Positions 55,046 to 64,000 of a stretch of 64,000 nt of DNA are shown here, piece by piece; positions within the stretch are counted from its first letter, which is position 1; every line of letters starts with the position of its first letter. Made by a program: the position numbers and the translations under genes. The stretch is taken from the NCBI GenBank assembly GCA_014529385.2, contig CM043945.1, positions 141,460,241 to 141,524,240 of the forward strand, written 5' to 3'. The stretch is from Adiantum capillus-veneris (Eukaryota; Streptophyta; Polypodiopsida; Polypodiales; Pteridaceae). The notes under the pieces were generated by a model. The model was not told where the DNA came from. It did not search any database and saw nothing but the letters and a program-made list of their open reading frames with translations.

Positions 55046-58000
55046 CTACTCCACATTTGATACTATATCTGAACTTTGATCCAAGTGTGGTTGATGTGCA
55101 CGAGTGAGGCCTTCTTTGGCTTTTAGAGAATGCTTTTCTGGAATCTTTATTCTAGAAAATGGTCCTTCTTTGTTGGGTCTCCAGGACCAAACAATTGCAT
55201 CTACAGTTTCCCACACTTGTGGGTCCTTATAGTTGACAGCCCAATAACCCTTCCAACAATTATTGTAAGCTTGAGTATCTGTCATCCCACTTTTTCTCGC
55301 GCAAGGTGCCCAATATTTAATCAAGAGTTTTCTGTAGTTTGGTGATGTAGGCTCATTATCAATGTCAGATGCAGCCATTGCAAGCCACACTGGATAGATT
55401 TTTGTGTCACTCGGAACAAGCATAATAAAGTCACCTTGGTGCACATCAGACATAGGGTCAAACTCTTCCCTTGGCCTATCTCGTTGAGGCCCACAAAAAT
55501 GATCGTTCAACTCTTCAAGGCCTAGGAATCTTTCTTCTCCTTGTTGCAAATTCATTGTAGTGCTTTGTAGGTGAGAATATTCTTGAGTTTTTGGCCAAAA
55601 CATTTCATACAAGACTCCCTACGATATGATTGCTTTTCCAATCTCTTCAATTACCTTACTCCAATAATCTATCACGGGTCTATAATATCGCGGAATACTT
55701 GAACCATTCCCTAAATTTTTCCAAAATTTTATATAGTTCTTTATCCCCAAAATGACTTCTTCGTGGGACTTGACATACTCGGCCATTTGTACTAGAGGTG
55801 GATCTCCATGTGGTAACATTGGCTTGCCTTCTGTGTCTGTTTTCCAAAGGCGAATACTTCCACTCCAACTTGATACACCTACATGTGCCTTATATTGCAT
55901 CCATGGTGTCTCATCCTGCATAAAGAACCTGAACTGAAGCGGTTTGGAATGTCCAACAAGTATGTCTTGTCCATCACAAAGATAGCCATCACAATAGTGC
56001 TTGAAATCGGGGATCTTTGTGAGAAAAAATGGAGCTGGAGATGAAGATGAGCTATTTTGTAATGTATCCATCAAATGTGGCAAAGTATAGGTTTGTGTAA
56101 CTCTCAACTTCTCTGAAAACCTACTAAACATGGCGTCTATGTCCTCATGTGTATGTCCAACCATTAAAAATCCCAGCTGGATGGTTTTGAAAACACCCCT
56201 TGCAACAAGCATTGACAAATAGGCAAATAAGTATTGATTTTTGTTTTTCCCTGCACAATTATCCAATTGTAGCAACAAGTTCTCTGGAAACTTGCGAAAT
56301 GTTGACCCCAATTCCTCTTCTGCAATTTCTGACTGCACAATGGGCTCTTTTCCATCACTCAAGTTATGGTAGTCCAAAGCATCCCTTGAGTTCAAAGCAT
56401 GTAGTAGTGAAATATTGCTCCTTGGAAGTCCATTTGTTACTAGATCACCAAGACGATGCCTATCTATCCTCTCTAGGTTATGTAAACAATTAGCAATTGA
56501 GCCAATTGTAAGATTTGGATCAGCTGGCCACAAACCATTCAAGACAAAGTGTCCATAATGACCTTCTCCATGTCCGTGAGTGATCATGCCAATCAATGCC
56601 ACCTGTAGATTATATCCTGAATCCACACCCTTAGGAACAATGCGTAATCTAGGAATGGAAGTATTCTTTTGATCCATCTTATCATGGATTATGCATACAT
56701 ATTTTTGTGGTTGAGTTTCTGAATACGTGCGCCATGCATAATATAGGCTTCTGCAACTCTTTTGTTGTGCCATGTGAGCTTCTCTCTCCCTCAAGAGAAG
56801 AGCTCTCTCTTCAAGAGAAGGTTTAGCTTCTAACGTTGCCTTGATTGATCTACAAATATTGCACTTAGAGAACTCACTCGTCTTTGTTAAAGTGACATGT
56901 GCGTACTCTTTGTTCCAAATTCTACCAAAAGAAGATTGGGATAGCTTCTTCTCATAGCCCATTTGGTCAAGTGTCGTGTTGATTTCACATAAAATATCCA
57001 CTTGTTTGTATGTTGATGGAATCACCAATTGAGTCTCTCTTGAGCCATGTAGCAGTGTTCTACTTCTATGTGGCATCTTCTCAGAGTTGTTTTCCACAAA
57101 CTCATTTAGTAGTGCTCTTGCTAAACTAGTATGTTGAAGTCCCCTTCTCAATGTACATGTGTTTCCATGTAGATATTGGTGCACACCATTTTCAAAGTTC
57201 TCCTTGTATCGATAAAATGATGTCTTTGGTATTCCATGTAGCTCATACCATGCTCTACAACAAACAATAGAGCCATTTAGCCTGAATTGGTATCGTGACT
57301 TCTCATCTTTCTGATAACATATAGAAAGAACATCATAAACATAATTAGTGCGTAATTTTTGAGACTCTCCCTAAAATTGTTGTCCTAACCTTGTCACCAT
57401 ATCACGATCTGCAAACTGGAAAAAATTTTGTGCACAACAATCAATGAATGATACCATTTGATTTGATTTGTTTGAAAGGTAAAAAGTCGAAGCTGGTGCT
57501 GCTTTTGATTTTTGAGTCCTGTTCATGAAAGTGTATCGTCTCTTCCTTGACAACTGGACAACATTACTCCCATCAAGTTTTTTTCCAACATTGTCATCGT
57601 TGGATACATCCTCATATGTAGCATGCATGCCATCAATAGGAACAAAGCGTTGTAATGGGCTCCCATTCAACATTGTTGTCTGCTTGATGGGCCACTTTAG
57701 CAAAGTGATGCTACCCACTTCAACCACATCATCAATGCTTGCATTTTCTCTTTCAATACCCACACCCACACAATCATGACCAAGTTCCTAAAAGCTGACA
57801 TAATCATGTGGAAATACATATAAGATGGTCCCTTCATTCATGGTTTGCATCATTGTGTCATCTTTTAAAAGGACCCTCTGATTTCTCCAAGACTCTCGAA
57901 TCACTACTTCAAATTATGGGCTTGTCATAGGTATTGCATCTGTAACTAGAGGATCAGAATGATCATGTTCTTCATCACCATTGTAGCTTTCCTATGGATC

Positions 58001-58270
58001 AATTAAGTTCCCATTTAATACAAAAGATTGCAAAAGAAGCTTTGACCATCGAAGAGCACTCCATAATGAGTCTTGGAGAGATGAAGTATCCATTGTAGGA
58101 AAAGGTAGGACCACATCCTTCAAGCATTCCTCCACTAGTATGGAGACATTTCCTTGCCCTATCTTTGTACCACCACAAGTGGAATCTGGATCTGTTCTAC
58201 ACACACAACCAATACAAACAATTTCATTGTCAAGTATCATATGTACTTTCTCCCCAGATTCGAAGTCCAT
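55046..58270 (-). pseudogene. DUF7869-like protein, 1075-codon frame with five in-frame stops
   Basis: The minus-strand frame runs from ATG 58268-58270 to the TAA/TAG end at 55046 without a frameshift. In-frame stops are TAG 57992-57994, TAA 57914-57916, TAG 57788-57790, TAG 57371-57373 and TAG 55619-55621. The longest open part (55619-57184) contains I-H-D-K-M-D-Q, L-D-N-C-A-G-K-N-K-N (about 56238-56267) and V-G-H-T-H-E-D-I-D-A-M-F-S-R-F (about 56120-56164). This is the signature I know from DUF7869 proteins, probably an RNase H-fold, transposase-like core. Cysteine pairs (C-N-I-C near 56860; C-I-G-C-V-C near the N-terminus) may bind zinc. TTACAG directly upstream of the ATG is a good splice acceptor, so an earlier exon may exist. 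Function is unknown. Pseudogene is the simplest reading. Confidence 0.75.
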
Positions 58271-58357
58271 CCTGTAAGTGAAAAAGATTACATTGTTAAA
58301 TCCATAGTCATAGAAAAATACTCTTCAAACAAAAAATCATGCTACAACATGAAAAAG

Positions 58358-60350
58358 GTTTGCATAGGTTGGACAAGTGGTGAATCTTGAGACCAAATCC
58401 TCCTTGCTATATTAATGGAAGCAAGGTTGGAAATTATGGTGGATCTTGAAACCAAAGCATCCTTGCTATATTAGAACATAGGTTGGACAAGTGGTGGACC
58501 TAGTTGTAATACCCACTGCCACCTATCAACTACTATAGGACTATGCTTTCCAATGTCCAAGTATCCCTTGATTTTTGCAAGGTTGAACACGTGGTGGACC
58601 TTGAAAAAAAAATCCCCTTTCTATATCAGAGCATACCTTGGACAAGTGATGGACCTAGTTATAATGCCCAATATCTAAGGTGAAATACCTTAGGACCTTG
58701 ATACCTTGCTTGCCAATGTCACTTACGTAGCCCCTCATTTCTTTAATGGAAGCAAGGTTGGACAAGTAGTGGACCTTGAAACGAAAGCCTGTTTGCTATA
58801 TGAGAGCATAGGTTGGACATAGTTGTAATACCCACTGCCACCTATCAACTACTATAGGATTGTGCTTTCCAATGTCCAAGTATCCCTTGAGTCTTGCAAG
58901 GTTGAACACGTGTTGGAACTTGACACGAAAATCCCCTTTCTATATCACAGCATAGCTTGGACAAGTGGTGGACCTAGTTATAATGCCGAATATCTAAGGT
59001 GAAATACCTTAGGACCTTGCTACCTTGCTTGCCAATGTTATCGTAGCCCCTCATTTATTTAATGGAAGCAAGGTTGGACAAGTGGTGGACCTTGAAACCA
59101 AAGTCTCTTTCCTATATTAGAGCATAGGTTGGACCTAGTTGTAATACCCACTGCCACCTATCAACTACTATAGTACTATGCTTTCCAATATCCAAGTATC
59201 CCTTGAGTCTTTCAATGTTGAACATGTGGTGGACCTTGAAACGAAAATCCCCTTTCTATATCAGAGCATAGCTTGGACAAAAGGTGGACCTAGTTATAAT
59301 GCCCAATATCCAAGGTGAAATACCTTAGGATCTTGCTACCTTGCTTGTCAATGTTTACGTAGCCCCTCATTTCTTTAATGGAAGCAAGGTTGGACAAGTG
59401 GTGGACCTTGAAACCAAAGCCTCTTTGCTATATGAGAGCATAGATTGGACCTAGTTGTAATACCCACTGCCACCTATCAATTACTATAGGACTATGCTTT
59501 CCAATGTCCAAGTATCCCTTGAGTCTTGCAAGGTTGAACACGTGGTGGACCTTGAAACGAAAATCCCCTTTCTATATAAGAGCATATCTTGGACAAGTGG
59601 TGGACCTAGTTATAATGCCGAATATCCAAGGTGAAATACCTTAGGACCTTGCTACCTTGCTTGCCAATGTTTACGTAGCGCCCCATTTCTTTAATGGAAG
59701 GAAGGTTGGACAAGTGGTGGACCTTGAAACCAAAGCCTCTTTGCTATATGAGAGCATAGGTTGGACCTAGTTGTAATACCCACTGCCACCTATCAAATAC
59801 TATAGGACTATGCTTTCCAACGTCCAAGTATCCCTTGAGTCTTGCAAGGTTGAACACATGGTGGACCTTGAAACGAAAACCCCTTTCTATATCAGAGCAT
59901 AGCTTGGACAAGTGGTGAACCTAGTTATAATGCCCAATATCCAAGGTGAAATACCTTAGGACCTTGCTACCTTGCTTGCCAATGTTTACGTAGCCCCTCA
60001 TTTCTTTAATGGAAGTAAGGTTGGACAAGTGGTGGACCTTGAAACCAAAGCCTCTTTTCTATATGAGAGCATAGGTTGGACCTAGTTGTAATACCCAATG
60101 CCACCTATCAACTACTATAGGAGTATGCTTTCCAATGTCCAAGTATCCCTTGAGTCTTGCAAGGTTGAACACGTGGTGGACCTTGAAACGAAAATCCCCT
60201 TTCTATATCAGAGCATAGCTTGGACAAGTGGTGGACCTAGTTATAATGCCCCTCCTTTCTTTAATGGAAGAAATGTTGGAAAAGTGGTGAATCTTGAAAC
60301 CCAAACCCTTTGTCTATATATAGAGGATAGCTTGAACAAGTGGTGGGCTT
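58358..60350. repeat. 316-bp satellite, about six units
   Basis: GTATCCCTTGA starts at 58561, 58880, 59196, 59512, 59828 and 60143: steps 319, 316, 316, 316, 315. Each unit holds three related sub-blocks built around GGACAAGTGGTGGACCTT (or GAACACGTGGTGGACCTT), so it is a higher-order array of roughly 100-bp elements. It begins less than 100 bp upstream of the DUF7869-like frame. Confidence 0.95.
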
Positions 60351-60860
60351 AGTTGTAGTATCCAATCTCCAAGGTCCAAGGTGAACTATGTAAAGACCTT
60401 ACTTCCAAAAAAAAAGTTGTACAAGTGGTTCTCCTTGAAACCAAAACCTCCTTAGTGTATTAAAACATAGCTTGGAGAAGTGGTGGACTTAGTTGTAATG
60501 GTGAATTTACAAAGAAAACTATTATAGGACCTTGCTTCCCAAATCAAGTTTGGACAAGTGGTGGATCTGGAAACCAAAACCCCCTTACTCTATTAGAGCA
60601 TAGATTAGATAAGTGGTGGACCTAGCTGTCATGGAAAATGTTCAATGTGAACTGCTACAGGACCTTGCTATTAAATGTCTAAGTAAAGCTAGCTTCTTTA
60701 ATGGAGTCAAGGTTGGGAAAGTGGTGCATCTTGAAACCAAAAGCCCTTTATTGTATTAGAGCATAGCTTGGACAAGTGAGGGACCTAGTTTTAATGTGTG
60801 ATGTCCAAAGAAAAGTTTTACAAGACCTTGCTTTCCAATATTTGAATTGGTCAAGTGGTT
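60351..60860. repeat. Degenerate continuation of the satellite
   Basis: Blocks with GGACAAGTGGTGGA, GGAGAAGTGGTGGACTT and CTTGAAACCAAAACC remain, but the 316-bp order is lost and the copies are diverged. Confidence 0.8.
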
Positions 60861-62170
60861 AAAACTAAGTATGAAACTTTGACCATTTTCTTCTCGAATT
60901 TCCAAAAAGCTAGTTTTAGACACCCCTAAATGAAAATGGTTTAGGGTGGCCTTAAACAACGTTTTTTCAAAGACTTCAACAAAAGGGTTTCCGAAGAGTA
61001 ATGAAAATTTATTATGGCTTGAAGTGCCTGAGTATGTGAAAACAAGCCTAGGTTTTCCACGAGGCAAAAGGTGACAAAAAAGAAGTGTTGTCTCTTATGA
61101 AATAATAAGAACATTGGAAACTTAGGATTGACCATGTGGCCTAAACTTTGGCAAGTGAAGTGGTGGCCAAGTTTTGTGGCAGAGTGTGCACTTGGTCCTA
61201 TATGTGTTGACCACTTGGCTAAATCTAGGACCATAAGGCCAAACCTTTGGCACCTTAAATATAGTATGGGACATAATCTAGAACTACTATAGTAAATTAG
61301 TAGTATAGTTAATATGTTAATATTTGTATTATATTTAAGTATATGCTAAATATAATTTATTTCAAAATTTCACTAATGAAGAATGTTCCCATTTAGCACT
61401 CCAAATGCGGGGTCTTAGGGCAATGTCACAATGGGGTGCATCTGACGAGGCAGCGCTTCCACGTGAGGTTTGGGGGTAGTGCTCTTGATGGGGATGTGGA
61501 ATATAGCGCTCTCGATGGCAGGGCTTGGGAGGCTGATTTTGGGATATTGTTCCGGGCGGGGTCCTGGGGTAGCGCCCATAGATTTTTTTAAAAAAAAGTG
61601 AATTCCTAGTGTAGAGTTATGCATGTTTTGCATATTTTCAACCATGATTTCTTTAATTTTGGCCATGTGAATTGGTTAATGTTTTATAATGCTTTTGTTT
61701 TTGTTAATCCTATGATAAAACATGGACTTGTAGCATACGTGGCATTCTAATAAACCCTATCATGATTAGGCACAGAGAGAGCGCACAAGCAACGCACACA
61801 GAGAAAGCAAGCGAGCAGCAAACACAAAGAAAGTGCACACGGATCGCACACAGTTGGAGTATACGCACGCGTAGAGGAGCAAACCAGGCATCGTACACAA
61901 CGCACGGGTAGAGCGCACAGGATTGACAGTTCCCGCACAAGATAAAGAAACAGCATCGTACGCAACGCTTTCCAGAAGGGCAAGATCGGGCATAGCTTCT
62001 TCTATGGAGACATTGCACACCTCACGAATAGCAAAAAAATAGGTATTTCTCTCTCTCTCACTCTCTATCTTTCTCCATATACAGAAGATGGTTCTCTGTA
62101 ACTCTTTCTTGCACACACACTCTCTCGTCAAAAGACAGGGATACATAGTTTAAAAGGATTCCCGCACACA
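60861..62170. other. Unassigned region between repeat blocks
   Basis: 60861-61370 is AT-rich with one faint motif copy (GGCAAGTGAAGTGGTGGCC near 61150). 61400-61600 is GC-richer with repeated AGCGCT words and no gene. 61770-62000 is a low-complexity purine/AC-rich stretch. Open frames there lack domains. Confidence 0.45.
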
Positions 62171-62175
62171 TACAC

Positions 62176-62440
62176 ATATTTCCACACATCGTCTTCCTCT
62201 CTTCCACATACATAACCACAGTGAAATCTGTTATCTTGATGTCTCTCTCTTGAAAATACATGCACATATTCCCACACATCGTCTTCCTCTCTTCCACATA
62301 CATAACCACAGTGAAATCTGTTATCTTGTTGTCTCTCTCTTGAAAAAAACATATTCCCATACATCGTCTTCATCTCTTCCACATACATAAACACAGTGAA
62401 ATCTGTTATCTTTCTCTCTCTCCTCTCTCTAGAAAACATG
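62176..62440. repeat. 90/85-bp tandem repeat, three units
   Basis: ACATCGTCTTCCTCTCTTCC starts at 62186, 62276 and 62361 (the last has CATCTC). Units also share CATAACCACAGTGAAATCTG. Open minus-strand frames over it merely repeat the unit. Confidence 0.9.
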
Positions 62441-62925
62441 TATTTCTCTCTCTCTCTCTCTCTCTATCTATCTCTGTATCTTGCTATCTCTCTCTTGAAA
62501 ATACATGCTCATGTATGTGTGTGTCTGTGTTATCTATGTGTATGTATGTATATTTGTGTTATTTCATTGTAATACTCATACATAATGCAGATACACAATT
62601 ACACTTAATTACGATATGCACACATAGTATATATACATACATAAATATCACAAATAACTAACACATTGTAATACTAGTAAACTTGAATGGAAGACTTACT
62701 TGCGTGATCTGTTAAAGTCGATTCTTGTAGAAAGTTCTGGATGTATGCTGAGCTGATTTTCCTCTAATCCATTTGTAGATATGATTGTAACTTCTGTTTC
62801 TCAACAAAAGTAGTGTTGTTTAGTGATACACCTAATGGACATAAATGGTTGAAACTAGGACATGTAGGCCAAAAATACATGTATTTCTTTGGATGAATAT
62901 ATACACTTTTTGGTGACCCTTACCA
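62441..62925. repeat. CT and GT/TATG microsatellite stretch
   Basis: (CT)n at 62441-62475 and TATGTGTGTGTCTGTG-type DNA to 62560; the remainder to 62925 is AT-rich without genes. Confidence 0.6.
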
Positions 62926-63980
62926 CAAGTGGTGGACCTTGAGACCAATGGACTATAAGGACCTCCAAACAATACCTTGTACACTCAATCCTTCTTGGTA
63001 TCTAGGTTGGACAAGTGGTGGACCTTGTTCAAATTCTCTAACCACTCTCTCTAACACGGTGACATAATTTAGGTGTGATAAATTCATATCTATGCAAACT
63101 AATATCAGTTTAGGCTTGTTACTTTGAATTTGTTGGAATTTATGTACAATATAATGATTTCATGTTTGCATATTTGAATTTAGGTGGGATAATGATATCT
63201 TTTTGTGGTAAACTTGAATTTAAATTCAATTTCGCGTGGAATATTTTAAATTTAAGTGGTAAAATTAAAATTTTAAAATTGGGCAGGATATTTTAAAATT
63301 TGGGAGGGATATTTTAAATTTAGGCGATAAGATTTTGAATTTTCAATTTAGGCAGGAAGGTTTTGAATTTATAGGGAGATCTCCCTTACATAAGAGAGTA
63401 TAGGTTGGACAAGCGATGGACCTTAAAGCCAGAGCATCCATGCTACTAGACATGATAGGTAGGGAGTCTAGTTGAATATTGTAAGTATAATATATATGTA
63501 ATAGATCTAGCTTGGACAAGTGGTGGACCTTGGAACAAAACACAATGTAACACATATCATGCACATTCCAAGTGGTGAGAAAAAATATCATTTAAGATAT
63601 AGCCTGATAGGTTGGACAAGTGGTGGACCTTAACACCCAAACCTTATTAATATAACGACATATAGTGGAAAAGTGGTGAATCTTGAGACCAAACCACTCA
63701 TGCTACTAAGGATAATAGCTTGGACAAGTGGTGGACCTTGAATGTAAACCCCCCATGTACGAAATATCGTGGGTTTAAGGTATTTCAATGGAGCCTAGCA
63801 TCTTGGAGACATGGTGCAGCTTGCTTCTCTTCATGTTTCAATGGAGCCTATCTTGGACAAATGGTGCAGCATCCTTCTCTCCATGTTTCAATGGAGCCTA
63901 GCTTGGGCAAGTGGTGAACCTTTGCTTCTCTCTATGTTTCAATAGAGTTAGCTTGGACAAGTGGTGGACCTTGGAACCAA
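62926..63980. repeat. Dispersed copies of the GGACAAGTGGTGGACCTT motif
   Basis: About nine copies at uneven spacing, for example near 62932, 63005, 63407, 63513, 63613, 63720 and 63956. Between copies the DNA is unlike the 316-bp unit. The 63180-63360 interval is filled with variants of GATATTTTAAATTTAGG. Confidence 0.85.
63783..63950. repeat. About 51-bp tandem repeat, four units
   Basis: TTTCAATGGAGCCTA starts at 63783, 63836, 63886 and 63937 (last: TTTCAATAGAGTTA), steps 53, 50, 51. Each unit also contains a decayed copy of the 18-bp motif (CTTGGACAAATGGTGCAGC and similar). Confidence 0.88.
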
Positions 63981-64000
63981 ACCCCCATGTAAAACCTATT

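Noticed and set aside
62058-62439. Minus-strand frame with repeated I-T-D-F-T-V-V-M-Y-V-E-E
   Set aside because: It is the translation of the 90-bp tandem repeat; length and frame follow from unit sizes divisible or nearly divisible by three.

Overview
The window is nuclear DNA of a land plant, dominated by transposable elements. Evidence is the plant-type Ty3/gypsy (Tat-like, two RNase H domains) and Ty1/copia elements, a hAT transposase with a BED finger, a kinase-like exon with a GTAAGT donor, tandem satellites and long microsatellites. The lineage is not decidable by eye. The DUF7869-type reading frame (a family I associate mainly with non-flowering plants, algae and animals) and the unusual Tat-like elements make a non-flowering plant such as a fern or lycophyte my best guess, at low confidence.

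Layout. 1-1500: a 175-bp tandem array abutting a kinase-domain fragment, then a 36-bp array. 1514-20761: a RING-H2/coiled-coil gene remnant interrupted by an 18.3-kb nest. Gypsy element A (1923-20188, minus) carries a second copy of the same family, element B (3523-12550, minus), inserted near the end of its pol. 21049-24330: a decayed hAT transposase gene on the minus strand with 150-bp repeats and a GC-rich island behind its start. 28474-30180: 5' end of a short-LTR copia element (E). 30599-32379: internally deleted gypsy remnant (D). 32380-43936: gypsy element C (plus), related to A/B, with 2.5-kb LTRs packed with microsatellites. 45749-46193: a lone minus-strand LTR plus primer site (G). 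46329-47070: simple tandem DNA. 47428-47618: another short LTR plus primer site (H). 48569-54072: a nearly complete copia element (F) with 192-bp LTRs. 55046-58270: a 1075-codon minus-strand frame with a DUF7869-like domain and five in-frame stops. 58358-64000: a 316-bp satellite and a dispersed 18-20 bp motif that continues to the window edge.

How it fits together. No gene here looks intact. A and B encode one gag-protease-RT-RNase H-archaeal-type RNase H-integrase polyprotein on the minus strand, preceded by small leader ORFs. Their inactivating lesions lie at different places, so the frame can be understood by comparing the two copies. The order of events on the left is clear: the RING gene was hit by A, then A was hit by B. 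The items most worth follow-up are the stop-punctuated but frameshift-free DUF7869 frame beside the satellite, the conserved short motif of the last 6 kb, the leader ORFs before gag, and the RING gene whose frame is restored when the nest is removed.
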